Origin: Paraburkholderia fynbosensis
GTDB lineage: Bacteria; Pseudomonadota; Gammaproteobacteria; Burkholderiales; Burkholderiaceae
Length of the DNA: 64,000 nt
Assembly (NCBI RefSeq): GCF_902859935.1
Contig: NZ_CADIKI010000023.1
Location: forward strand, 89,604 to 153,603
Reading direction: 5' to 3'
Shown: one piece after another, positions 53,580 through 61,838 of the stretch
How positions within the stretch are numbered: the stretch's first letter is position 1
Layout: the number at the start of each line of letters is the position of its first letter
Translations under genes and position numbers: made by a program
Notes under the pieces: generated by a model
What the model saw: the letters and a program-made list of their open reading frames with translations, nothing else
Databases searched by the model: none
What the model was told of the DNA's origin: nothing

Positions 53580-54147
53580 TTTGCTTCTCCCGCGTCACAT
53601 CACATCCGTCATGCAGCAAGGCATGTACCGGGACTTCTATGTCCGAAGTGCCGGTTACAACCACCCTACATGAGCGAATCAACGGCGAAGACAGCTCGGC
53701 GTTGGAAGAGAGAATGGCTCGACCCAACAGTGGACTATTGCAGCGTGCATCACACGCCGCTTGAGACGTTGCGGCATCTGCTTTACGCAATGCGGCGAAC
53801 TTTGCAGCTGCTCTCGGGGCGATAAATCGTTATCGCGAGGATTGCAGTTTCCGCTGCCACGGCAAGGCACGCTAGCTGAATTAGCGGACAGTTAGCGCTT
53901 CTGTGGACACCGCTAGCGGAAATCGCGAGCTGCAACGACGGACACGCGCGCACGGCTGTGCCGCCTGGAGCAAAGCCGTGAGCCATCTAGTCGTATGCCC
54001 GAAACAGGTGCGATGCACCAACAGCAGGCGCATCGGGCACATCAAAGGGGCCGGGCGTTTGAGCGCAGGCGCCGTGACTGTTCGTCGCCAACGAGCGCAG
54101 TTTCGCGGACCACCCGATGGCACATGTATTGCTTGCTCGAAAATGTC
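53580..54147. other. Non-coding stretch upstream of the ANTAR leader
   Basis: No gene is recognised. A promoter for the leader RNA at 54148-54281 should lie near its end, but I could not pick convincing -35/-10 boxes. Confidence 0.4.
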
Positions 54148-54281
54148 GGGCCAACGGTGGTCCAATGAAACGAAGACCCCGCACAAAACGGCGGGTAGAG
54201 CTGATCATGCGGGGCAACGGCGTCCCGAAGTGACACTGTGGGCATAGTTTCCATGTCCGGTGCGCTTCGGGACGCTTTTTT
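54148..54281 (+). promoter_or_regulatory. Two-hexaloop ANTAR-type antitermination leader
   Basis: Hairpin P1 is GGGCC (54148-54152), loop AACGGT, GGTCC (54159-54163). Hairpin P2 is CGGGGC (54210-54215), loop AACGGC, GTCCCG (54222-54227). Both loops fit the AnnGnn hexaloop that ANTAR proteins bind. The 3' side of P2 is also the 5' arm of the terminator at 54220-54281, so P2 and terminator exclude each other. This is the known NasR/EutV mechanism. Confidence 0.7.
54220..54281 (+). terminator. Intrinsic terminator within the ANTAR leader
   Basis: GCGTCCCGAAG (54220-54230) pairs perfectly with CTTCGGGACGC (54265-54275), followed by six T (54276-54281). An inner helix GGGCAT/ATGTCC extends the hairpin. 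It lies 70 bases before the P-box gene. Confidence 0.85.
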
Positions 54282-54350
54282 GTTTGCCAGAACGGGGCAC
54301 TACGCTTTGCCTCGCATATCGGACCATTCTCGGGATCGGGTGCGTTACTC

Positions 54351-55103
54351 ATGATGAACAAGCGGGACGTTACAGATACGGTATCGGGGGAAATCGTTGG
54401 TGAACTCATCAACCTCGCGGGCCGGCAGCGCATGCTCTCGCAGCGCATCGTGCTGCACGTTCTGCTGAGCGTCCGTGGCGAAGCGGCGGCGCTTGCCGTC
54501 GTCCGGACGTGCCTCGCGACATTTGCGCAGGCGCATGCCCAGCTAGTCGACGGCGACGATCGTTTACCCGGCCCGTTCTCCGACGCGCTACGCGCCCTCT
54601 ATTTTGGCTCGCAGAGGGCCGACGAGCGCATTCGTGCCTTCATGAGACTCGCAGCGGACGCCATCGAAGCGCTCGAACGGAACCCTCAACCGGTTTGTGT
54701 ACTCCGCGACGAAGCCGTTAGCCGGCTCACCGACGAAGCCTCTCCGCTGCTGGATCTTCTGCAGGCCATCACGCAGGCGTATCAGGACGAAATGCAGAGT
54801 GTCGAGACGGCGGCGCGCCGGCGTCAGTTAGCCGTCGTCGACGAACTGGCAGCGATCTCCATGCGTGCAAACATCGTCGCGCTGAATGCGCGCGTTGCTG
54901 CCGCGCGCGCCGGGCAGTTCGGACGCGAATTCGCCGTCATTACGGGGGAACTGACGCACGTGATCGGCGAAATGGACAGCCTGGTGCAAAGCGCCGTCGG
55001 CGCACGCGGAGTTGCCGATGTCAGGGACGGCGCGGTAGCGCTTCGTCGAGGGCGAATCGACGGAGCCGGAACTCAACGGTTACATAGCCGTTACACAGGT
55101 TGA
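54351..55103 (+). CDS. Soluble PilJ/NarX P-box-domain protein with partial chemoreceptor-like helix
   Basis: The 250-residue protein starts with the PF13675-type domain. GELINLAGRQRMLSQRIVLH (18-37) matches the NarX/NarQ P-box (I-N-x-A-G-x-x-R-M-x-S-x-R), the nitrate-binding helix. There is no membrane segment, so it is cytoplasmic. Residues of about 150-225 resemble the receptor signalling coiled coil (IVALNARVAAARAGQFGREF, ELTHVIGEMDSL), but the hairpin tip is missing. The last 25 residues look frame-shifted. The antitermination leader directly upstream and the P-box together suggest a nitrate/nitrite-responsive role. Confidence 0.75.
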   Translation: MMNKRDVTDTVSGEIVGELINLAGRQRMLSQRIVLHVLLSVRGEAAALAVVRTCLATFAQAHAQLVDGDDRLPGPFSDALRALYFGSQRADERIRAFMRLAADAIEALERNPQPVCVLRDEAVSRLTDEASPLLDLLQAITQAYQDEMQSVETAARRRQLAVVDELAAISMRANIVALNARVAAARAGQFGREFAVITGELTHVIGEMDSLVQSAVGARGVADVRDGAVALRRGRIDGAGTQRLHSRYTG

Positions 55104-55141
55104 AATCCATTTACCCGGAGAGCCATGTTCCTGTCGATGCA

Positions 55142-55372
55142 CCGTTCAACAGTTGCGCAAGATCGTCGAGAACCGCGGCCACTTCCCGAGCGACGAAGCC
55201 GCCAGCAAACCGCTGTATCTGGCCTTGCGCAACATTGAAATAGACTGGAAGATGCCGCCTATCATCTCGCGGCAAGCTGTCAACCAGTTCGCCATTCCGT
55301 TCGGTGAGCGATTCATCGCCGGCATCGGCGGAGATTTTCAACCGGCCTCGGCACACAAAATTTCTGACACCT
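55142..55372 (+). mobile_element. IS256-family transposase remnant with right end
   Basis: The frame reads RKIVENRGHFPSDEAASKPL, YLALRNIEIDWKMPP and QAVNQFAIPFGERF, the conserved C-terminus of IS256/mutator transposases. The N-terminal two thirds with the DDE residues are gone. ACACAAAATTTCTGACACCT (55353-55372) looks like the terminal inverted repeat. The relic directly follows the P-box gene and may have removed its original 3' end. Confidence 0.75.
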
Positions 55373-55449
55373 CCGGCAGCGCGTCTCACTCAGATCGGCT
55401 AGGCGGATTATCATGGTAGAAGCTGCATTCATCAGCGCAGGAGCACATC

Positions 55450-55635
55450 ATGGCCTCCAATCCATCCGCTGAGCCGACCGGCACCTCTCTCGACTCCGCG
55501 CAAACTTCCCCCGGCACGACTCGCCAGCCCGATCCGAAGGGCCTGCAAAGTCCGGCCCCAGACGACCTTCCTAACGCAGACGCGGCAGAGCCCGAGCCTC
55601 ACGAGCATCTCCCGTCCAGAAGCGACGACAACTGA
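55450..55635 (+). CDS. Small, disordered, Pro/Asp/Glu-rich protein
   Basis: ATG 55450 has GGAG about nine bases upstream. The 61-residue product is low-complexity and acidic (TSPGTTRQPDPKG, DAAEPEPHEHLPSRSDD), with no predicted fold. Such short disordered proteins are frequent as conserved hypotheticals in Burkholderiaceae. It precedes the universal stress protein by 156 bases on the same strand. Confidence 0.55.
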   Translation: MASNPSAEPTGTSLDSAQTSPGTTRQPDPKGLQSPAPDDLPNADAAEPEPHEHLPSRSDDN

Positions 55636-55791
55636 TTCAACACCGCAGGTGCCGACGTCGTCGGCATGACAATTTCTCATGCTTTCGCGCCGACACCGTG
55701 AAGTCGGGGAGCACTCGCGGTTCACGCAAATGGCTCGATGCATTTCGTCACACAAGGTCACAGCCCGGTTTGAACCGCACAGGAGCAGATC

Positions 55792-56244
55792 ATGCAGAAC
55801 GTGCTGGTTGGGTATGACGGATCGGCGTCCGCGCAATATGCCGTTGCTTTCGCGGTCGATCTCGCGAAGCGTTTCGACGCGCACCTGCATGTACTCGTCG
55901 TCGCGCGCACGCCGGACTGGGGCGCGATAGAAGTTGAGCGAAAAGATCTGATCGATCTGGAAGTGCGCCATGCCACCGCGATCCTCGACGACATCAAGGC
56001 GAAGCTCGCCGCTTCGATCGGGGCCGTGGAGTTCGATCTCGTGGTCGGCCCGCCGGCCAAGGAGATCGTGCTGTATGCGGAGCGGCAAGCTATCGACCAT
56101 CTCGTGGTGGGGCATCGCGGACATACGCCGTTCGATCGCTGGCTGATTGGTTCGGTCGCCCGCCAGGTGCTCGCCTACGCGCCGTGCGCGGTCACCATCG
56201 TGCGCGATCCGGCGACGATGAAAAAATCGCGGCATGAGAACTGA
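55792..56244 (+). CDS. Universal stress protein (UspA family)
   Basis: The 150-residue protein starts with NVLVGYDGSASAQYAVAFAV and ends with the ATP-binding loop VGHRGHTPFDRWLIGSVARQ and CAVTIVR, fitting G-x2-G-x9-G-S. It should bind ATP and dimerise in the cytoplasm during stress. GGAG lies upstream of the start. It stands alone in the present layout. Confidence 0.92.
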   Translation: MQNVLVGYDGSASAQYAVAFAVDLAKRFDAHLHVLVVARTPDWGAIEVERKDLIDLEVRHATAILDDIKAKLAASIGAVEFDLVVGPPAKEIVLYAERQAIDHLVVGHRGHTPFDRWLIGSVARQVLAYAPCAVTIVRDPATMKKSRHEN

Positions 56245-56905
56245 ACACCATCGGCATAGAATCCGCACCTGGCGAATCGGGCACACGGCCCGCGCGATTG
56301 CGACCGCATAGCGCCTATCGCGTCTTCCGGGCGGCGCTCATCGAGCGTTCGCCCGAGGCTGTCTCTGTCCGCTCATTTGCAGCCCGTTGGGACAACACCG
56401 AAGAATCATGAAATCGCAAAAGATCAAAGCTGGGAAACTGCCGCAACTGACCGAGACTTCGCGTCTGCTGGTCAACCTCGTCATCTACCAGGCCAATCGC
56501 AATTGATTCGAGGTGCAAGCCCATGCGATTCGCGATGCTTGGGTCAGCTCTGCAAGTTGCACGGAATTACGGTAACCGAAGCGGAGCTGTCGCTGCTTGC
56601 GAAGAGGCCGAGCGTCACTAGGGCGACAAGCAGCTTGGCAAAGAACGGCAACTGCTGCAACCGACGGCGTTGTCAAGTTGGCGGACGTAGGCCAGGGACG
56701 CAGCTGGAAAGCGTCTCCGGCTGCAACCGTGCGGACGAGAGTGGCGCGCCATCGTCAAATCCGATTTCATGGTCGAAAGGCTGCAGGCCGTCAGTCAGAT
56801 AGATAGTCACTTTGGGCGCGGCGACCTTCGGGCGGACGCCCGGGCAGGCAATGTCGTCCGCGCGGGGGATAGTTATGGTCGAGGAGAATCGTTGTGCTGT
56901 GGCGT
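56245..56905. other. Non-coding / degenerate stretch
   Basis: No gene is supported. A 32-codon frame at 56408 (MKSQKIKAGKLPQLTETSRL) and a minus-strand frame near 56910-56680 read plausibly but have no recognisable family and no operon context. Confidence 0.4.
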
Positions 56906-57247
56906 TCACCGCCTGGTCAGCATGCGGACGATCTTCTGCACGATGAGCTCATGCTGCTCCAGCGCCTCATCGAGCGTGCGTGCTCCGTAGCTCTTGTTGT
57001 CTCGCGCTTCCATTCCGGCGACGCGCGTCACGAACAGCGAACCCTCCCCGGTTTTCGGTTCGGACACACCGCGAAAGCGGGTGGTGACCGTCACACCGGA
57101 TTCGTCCAGCAGCGTGCGGCGGAAGATCAGTTCGTTCTCTGTCATCCAGCGCGACCACTCGCCGCGATCGAGCACCTCGACAGATCTGTTCTTCGCATCG
57201 AGGACATAGAAGCGTTCCCTGCCGGACGGGACGGAGCGCGATTTCAT
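56906..57247 (-). CDS. Conserved-looking protein of unknown function
   Basis: The 113-residue cytoplasmic protein (MKSRSVPSGRERFYVLDAKN, SRWMTENELIFRRTLLDESG, VTTRFRGVSEPKTGEGSLFV) is probably a beta-rich domain followed by a C-terminal helix (ARTLDEALEQHELIVQKIVR). No metal site or catalytic motif is visible. It follows the alpha/beta hydrolase gene after three bases on the same strand, so the two are one transcription unit. Confidence 0.7.
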   Translation of the reverse strand: MKSRSVPSGRERFYVLDAKNRSVEVLDRGEWSRWMTENELIFRRTLLDESGVTVTTRFRGVSEPKTGEGSLFVTRVAGMEARDNKSYGARTLDEALEQHELIVQKIVRMLTRR

Positions 57248-57250
57248 ATT

Positions 57251-58048
57251 TCAATGCGAAGACGTGAGCAAGAAGCCGATCACCTCCCGCCACCAGGTTT
57301 CGTCGACGCGGCCGATCCAGTCGTTATGTTCAGCCGCCCTCACCACTATCAGTTGTCTCGGTTCGGCCAGCGAGTTGTAGAGCGCTTCGCCGAAACGCGG
57401 GGGGACGATGCTGTCGCGCTCCGCAACCACGACGAGAACAGGGCGCCCGAACGACGCCATATGGGTCACGCTGTCGTATCGGTCGCGCAGCAGCCATTTC
57501 ACGGGCAGCCACGGATAGTGATAAGCGGCGACGTGCTCAAGCCGATCCCATGGCGTGATGAGCAGCAAGCCAGCGGTCTTGTCGCGTTCACGTGCGCCGG
57601 CGGCGGCCGCCACGCCGGCCCCGAGCGATTCGCCGAGGAGCAGCAGCGGCGCGCCATAGAGCCGATGCGCCAGCGCGATGGTCTGTTGGGCATCACCGAC
57701 CAGACTCTCTTCGCCCGGCGTGCCGTCGCGCGGCCCGTAGCCTGGATATTCGGCGAGGATCACGCGCAGCCCGAGCCCCGTGAGCGGTGCGGCGTAGAAC
57801 GAACGGTGTCCGGCATGCCCGGCATTGCCATGAAAGACGATGACAGTGGCGCGCACGGATCCGAGGGGCTCGGCCACGAGGCCGCGGAACGCCTCAGGTG
57901 TCGGCCAGGCGCGAAGTATGCTGGAAACGACGTCCCCGGTTGCAGCCTTCTCAGGGAAGTAGATAAAACGGTCCTGCAAGATGGCGACTCCTGCGAACAC
58001 AATCAGGCACGCAACGGTGAGACACAACATCAACCCGGTGAATTTCAT
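57251..58048 (-). CDS. Alpha/beta hydrolase, BEM46/ABHD-like, membrane anchored
   Basis: The 265-residue protein has an N-terminal membrane helix (LMLCLTVACLIVFAGVAIL) that anchors the catalytic domain outside the inner membrane, followed by DRFIYFPEK, typical of the BEM46 family. The oxyanion motif VFHGNAGHAGHR, nucleophile elbow GESLGAG, an acid in AERDSIVPP and the histidine in EHNDWIG complete the triad. The natural substrate of this family is unknown; lysophospholipid-like esters are possible. Confidence 0.88.
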   Translation of the reverse strand: MKFTGLMLCLTVACLIVFAGVAILQDRFIYFPEKAATGDVVSSILRAWPTPEAFRGLVAEPLGSVRATVIVFHGNAGHAGHRSFYAAPLTGLGLRVILAEYPGYGPRDGTPGEESLVGDAQQTIALAHRLYGAPLLLLGESLGAGVAAAAGARERDKTAGLLLITPWDRLEHVAAYHYPWLPVKWLLRDRYDSVTHMASFGRPVLVVVAERDSIVPPRFGEALYNSLAEPRQLIVVRAAEHNDWIGRVDETWWREVIGFLLTSSH

Positions 58049-58491
58049 CGCCTTGAGCCCGATCCACCGATCGTTTCATAACGAACCCAGTTTAGCGCGC
58101 TTTGGCCACCGCTTATGTCCTATGCCTGTTGTCGCGAGCCACGCGCTGACGACGCCGGGAGGGACGGCTCTAAGGCAACGGGCAGTTGGCTACGACGCCC
58201 CCCGCTTGCACAGTGAACCGTGGACCAGCGTTGTGCTGCGTACTTCGGTGAGTCACACCACCGAAAGCATCGACGGCGAGCGGCCTTGTCGTTTCAATAT
58301 TGGACCAGAATCGGCTAGGAGGGGACATTCGACATAACTCCGTGAATTGCTGACGCTCGCTATCCGAAGCGTCGCCAGTCGCGAATCGACCGTGCACGGC
58401 GTCCACTAATGAAACGTCGACCTCCGGCCACGTGCCTCTAAACAGCAAGGAAATGTTGAGGTAGCATCATTGAACTCAACGGGGGAAGACG
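58049..58491. other. Intergenic stretch between divergent hydrolase and MFS genes
   Basis: It contains a short minus-strand readable segment (RMSPPSRFWSNIETTRPLAV, about 58255-58330) that I cannot assign; it may be a transposon-linked scrap. GGGGGAAG just before 58492 is the ribosome site of the MFS gene. Confidence 0.4.
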
Positions 58492-59805
58492 GTGTTTCGG
58501 GAAATCAAAGCTCGCATAAACTCAATTGGTCTCCCCCTTGGCAGTTTGCTTCTCAGCGATCTGATGCGCATATTGGCAGAAATGGTTGGCTACATCACGC
58601 TGCCTTGGTGGATTGTTCATCGGGGAGGCGCCCATGACTTGGCAATCTATAGCGCAAGCATTGCCATCACCACGATTTTTGCAATGCCACTGCTTTCGCC
58701 ACTCGGGGATCGCTACGCAAAGAGACCGCAGATTGCATGGGGTATATGCACCCTGATGGTCGTCGCCTTTACCCTTGCCACCCTCGCCTCATTGTCCGAC
58801 TATCGACTTATGCTCATCGTCTGCATAGGCGTGGTCACCGTTATCGCGAAAGCTTTCATCGATCCGGCCAGTTCTACCATTTCGGCCGAACTTCTTCCGG
58901 CGAATCGTTTGACGGAAGCGCTTCGTCTTCGCAAATCGACGCAAGCGGCTGGCCGTGCCCTGGGTCCAGCATTGGCTGGCGCGACATTGGCGTTGGGCGG
59001 AATCGCTGCAACATTTTGGATGAACGGCATACTGCTTGGTGTCGCTGCTTACGTGGCTTTGCAGCTTCCATCACAATCTCAGCATCGCGAACACCATCGC
59101 GGTTTAGCCCTTTGGTGGAAAGACCTGCGCGCCGGACTGCACGCTAAATGGATTGTCCCGTTGGAGCGTGGCTGGACACTTGTAAATTTCTTCGTCTGGA
59201 TATTCCAAGGCCCTGCGGTCGGCATGCTGATCCCGCTCAAAGTCCAATCACTTGGGCTGTCGGGTCTATGGCTGGGTGGGTGCGAAGCGGCCTTGTCAAT
59301 AGGCTTGCTACTCGGCAGCTTTCGTGGTTCTGACGCACTGGTTAGTCGTTTCGGCCGATTCAACGTCCGGGTCGGAGCCGCCATGTGCGAAGGGCTGGCT
59401 CTTGCTGCTTCGGGCTGGGCCCATTCACCCATCGTTCTCATGTTAGCGTTCATATGTGTGGGCTTCGCCAATGCATCGATGGGACTCGTTGGCGCGACTC
59501 ACCGCTCATTGGCTATCCCGCAGAATTATCGCGTGCGCATTCTCGCTGCCAGCATGATGACCACGCAGATTGCGGGCATTCTTGGACCGATGATCGCGGG
59601 CGCGGCGCTTAGGCACTGGGCGGTGGGGCAGGTCTATGCATGCTTCGGCCTCGCCACTTGTCTGTTCGCTTTTGGTTTTGTCCTGATACCGCGATCGCGC
59701 GAATTCTTTGCGCTCAACCACGATCAGGTGAAAGATTGGTTTCGTCACGAATATCCCCATGCGTTTGAATCACCCATGGTGTCCGAATCGAGACCGACTA
59801 TGTAG
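58492..59805 (+). CDS. MFS transporter, EntS/MFS_3-type exporter
   Basis: The start is GTG 58492 behind GGGGGAAG. The 437-residue protein has twelve membrane segments, with the MFS loop LSPLGDRYAKRPQIAWG after helix 2 and a long amphipathic middle loop (HHRGLALWWKDLRAGLHAKW). Helices 4-5 carry FIDPASSTISAELLPANRLT, characteristic of the MFS_3/EntS branch of exporters for siderophores, macrolides and other hydrophobic compounds. No siderophore or antibiotic gene lies nearby. Base composition is somewhat lower in GC than the flanking catabolic loci, which could point to separate acquisition. Confidence 0.88.
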   Translation: MFREIKARINSIGLPLGSLLLSDLMRILAEMVGYITLPWWIVHRGGAHDLAIYSASIAITTIFAMPLLSPLGDRYAKRPQIAWGICTLMVVAFTLATLASLSDYRLMLIVCIGVVTVIAKAFIDPASSTISAELLPANRLTEALRLRKSTQAAGRALGPALAGATLALGGIAATFWMNGILLGVAAYVALQLPSQSQHREHHRGLALWWKDLRAGLHAKWIVPLERGWTLVNFFVWIFQGPAVGMLIPLKVQSLGLSGLWLGGCEAALSIGLLLGSFRGSDALVSRFGRFNVRVGAAMCEGLALAASGWAHSPIVLMLAFICVGFANASMGLVGATHRSLAIPQNYRVRILAASMMTTQIAGILGPMIAGAALRHWAVGQVYACFGLATCLFAFGFVLIPRSREFFALNHDQVKDWFRHEYPHAFESPMVSESRPTM

Positions 59806-59809
59806 ATCG

Positions 59810-60200
59810 CAGCGCTGCAAGCCTCGCGTGGTTGGTCTCACCGGGTCGAACGTCGGCCTCATTGCGCGTGAAGTGGCATCGATTCAAATTGTCGGTGTGG
59901 TGAACATTAACGAAATAGTAATGGGCTTTTCGCAGCGCCTATCTCGGGTATTACGGAATGTCGAACTTCGCCCGGGCAGGGTTGATGACGGACGCGCTAC
60001 GGGCAGCTGTGATCTATGCTTTCAGCGAACTTGGATTGCATCGGGTGGAGGCAAATATTCAACCACGGAATATCGCGTCGATCGCACTTGTGCGGCGGTT
60101 GGATTTTAAACAGGAAGGTTTTTCTCCTCGATATCTCCGCATAAATGGAGAATGGCGCGACCACGAGCGATGGGCGTTGCTGGCCCATATGGCCGGTTAG
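59810..60200 (+). pseudogene. Frameshifted RimJ/RimL-type GNAT acetyltransferase
   Basis: The first frame gives ASIQIVGVVNINEIVMGF; after a one-base slip near 59935 the next frame gives AYLGYYGMSNFARAG, then HRVEANIQPRNIASIALVRR and INGEWRDHERWALLAHM. Together this is the second half of a ribosomal-protein-alanine-acetyltransferase-like GNAT. The N-terminal quarter is not found upstream. The gene is therefore truncated and frameshifted. Confidence 0.8.
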
Positions 60201-60264
60201 ATACAGCCGCCACTCAAAAAATAATGTGCTCACGCAGAAATTGTTTTTGTGCCAATATGACAGC

Positions 60265-60348
60265 ATGGAACTTCGTAACGTCCCGAGCAAGGCTCACCAC
60301 CATCATCACGGTCGCTATACACTGCGCCGTGGGTCGTTACGTCCATAG
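60265..60348 (+). CDS. Histidine-rich leader peptide, 27 residues
   Basis: ATG 60265 opens a 27-residue peptide starting MELRNVPSK, with five consecutive His codons (60295-60309) and TAG at 60346-60348. No strong ribosome site is visible. The His run, the paired RNA segments after it and the terminator before the next gene match the layout of a histidine-operon leader peptide. Confidence 0.6.
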   Translation: MELRNVPSKAHHHHHGRYTLRRGSLRP

Positions 60349-60414
60349 CAAGGAATTCGACCTCACGGTCCATTCCATGTGCAAACGACCAAGGCGCTTA
60401 AGGCGCCTTTTTTA
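60307..60414 (+). promoter_or_regulatory. Candidate histidine-responsive transcription attenuator
   Basis: Segment A (60307-60315, CACGGTCGC) pairs with B (60324-60331, GCGCCGTG). B extended (GCGCC 60324-60328 plus GGTCGTT 60332-60338) pairs with D (AACGACC 60384-60390 plus GGCGC 60393-60397). D contains the 5' arm of the terminator. Ribosome stalling at the His codons would mask A, free B, form B:D and block termination. An additional hairpin GGAAT/ATTCC with GACC/GGTC spans 60352-60376. Confidence 0.6.
60391..60414 (+). terminator. Intrinsic terminator of the attenuator
   Basis: AAGGCGC (60391-60397), a five-base loop, GCGCCTT (60403-60409) and a T-rich tail (60408-60413) form a compact terminator 24 bases before the GNAT start. 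Confidence 0.85.
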
Positions 60415-60437
60415 TTTCCCCCCATCAAGAGCTGAAG

Positions 60438-60947
60438 ATGACCGACTCGATAAGCTATCGCCGCGCAACCATCGACGACATTTTGAAAATTTGCGAGTTG
60501 GGTCAAATCTTGAACGCGATCCATCATCAGGCACGTCCTGACGTCTATGCAAACGCCACTGAAGAGTTCGCTCGAGACAAGCCGCACTGGCTAACTAGCC
60601 TTCAGGGAGAAGATCGAGCCATGTTTCTCGCCGAGCATGGCAGCACGGCGGTCGGCTTTATCACCGTTCAAGTGATGCAGCCGACAAGTCCACTGTTGCA
60701 ACCGCTGACCGTTGGCCGCATTGGCTCAGTCGCGGTTTCGGAACGACTGCGGGGACGCGGCGTCGGGAACACGCTGATGAAACTTGCTGAAGAGTGGGCG
60801 CGAAAAAACGGTGCCAACGACATGAGGTTGACCGTTTGGGCGTTTAATGAACAGGCGGTCGATTTGTATCAGGAACTTGGCTACGAGCTTCGTGCGTTCG
60901 AGATGGGAAAGCAACTGCCTGGTGCTGGGGATACGCGAGTCGCATGA
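60438..60947 (+). CDS. GNAT-family N-acetyltransferase
   Basis: The 169-residue protein has the GNAT fold: motif D/C region ISYRRATIDDILKICELGQI, the acetyl-CoA pyrophosphate loop VSERLRGRGVGNTLMKLAEE (about 97-116), and motif B NEQAVDLYQELGY. It transfers an acetyl group to an amine. The substrate is unknown, but the upstream leader with a run of His codons suggests that the gene is switched on when charged histidyl-tRNA is scarce, so histidine or a related amine is a candidate. It is the only gene in the apparent unit; a frameshifted VOC gene follows after 127 bases. Confidence 0.88.
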   Translation: MTDSISYRRATIDDILKICELGQILNAIHHQARPDVYANATEEFARDKPHWLTSLQGEDRAMFLAEHGSTAVGFITVQVMQPTSPLLQPLTVGRIGSVAVSERLRGRGVGNTLMKLAEEWARKNGANDMRLTVWAFNEQAVDLYQELGYELRAFEMGKQLPGAGDTRVA

Positions 60948-61074
60948 GGCGATGCTCGGCCACGAACGGTCAGTCTATATTCGTGCATAGATCGTGAACG
61001 ATTAATTGTTCACGTGAAACTCTTGAACCTCTATTATCTGTTGCGTCTTTCCGAAAACGTTCTTGGAGCATTCA

Positions 61075-61426
61075 ATGCGGATTAGAACCACCTATTTGAA
61101 AGTGTCGGACATTGAACGCAGTTCTGCTTTCTGGGAAAACCTGTTGGAACGCGCGTCGAACCGCAGGGTCGGATAAGTGGACCGAATTCTCGCTCGGTGA
61201 AGTCCGCTTCGGGTTGCTGCTAAATGATTTTGGCGATGAGTTCGTCGGGAGCGGATGCGTTCCTGTGTTCGAATTTGACGTATTCGCCTTGCATATATTT
61301 CTGGATCGCGCCAAGGCTTTTGGGGCAACAGTCGCTCTCGACGGGCTGAACAATGAAGCCATGAAGAGCATTGTGTTGGTTAGCCCTGATGGCCATGAGT
61401 TCGAACTTTGCGCATGTCACGACTAA
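61075..61426 (+). pseudogene. Frameshifted VOC (glyoxalase/bleomycin-resistance) protein
   Basis: ATG 61075 begins MRIRTTYLKVSDIERSSAFW, the first beta-strand and helix of a VOC module. About 30 codons later, near 61160, the frame must shift by one base to reach SDKWTEFSLGEVRFGLLLND, then FLDRAKAFGATVALDGLNNE and VLVSPDGHEFELC. Apart from this slip the gene is complete, so a sequencing error is as likely as inactivation. Confidence 0.75.
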
Positions 61427-61838
61427 TCGGTTGCTCTACCCCGAAAATCTAGGCCCGCGTTGCCGCCCGTCGCGAGTATCCGTTCCTAAGGGCGTCAACG
61501 GGCTGTTGTGGGTCCGTTCACGGACCTCCGTTGCGCAGATAACACCTGGCGGTGCAGAGAACAACAAATTGGGGAGAACACGGGCAGCGCTACACGAGGA
61601 CTCTGATGTATCTTGGCACCTGTCGGGCGCACTCCTGAGCCAAAGCTTCGTCGCATCTCGACACGTCGCTACTCCCGCTTGCACCACAACGGCTATGATT
61701 TGGGGCACGGTGGCCCATCCACAAACACGGTCCCCCTGCATCAAATTTGCGAAGTTTGTCTTTGCCGCGTTGGCGGCGCCGTGGTTGAACAAAAGCGCTT
61801 TTTTGCATGTCCTTGGAAACCAGAACAAGGGGAATGCC
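61427..61838. other. Intergenic stretch
   Basis: The frame of the serine hydrolase is open through this region but has no coding character. AAGGGG at 61828-61833 is the probable ribosome site for GTG 61839. Nothing else is recognised. Confidence 0.45.

Noticed and set aside
60145..60264. A longer frame containing the His run, starting at 60145
   Set aside because: It begins inside the broken GNAT gene; the local ATG 60265 gives a leader peptide of normal size.
61371..61838. Serine hydrolase starting at 61371 (778 residues)
   Set aside because: The first 156 codons have no signal peptide or conserved sequence; GTG 61839 has a ribosome site and is followed by a Tat/lipobox signal.
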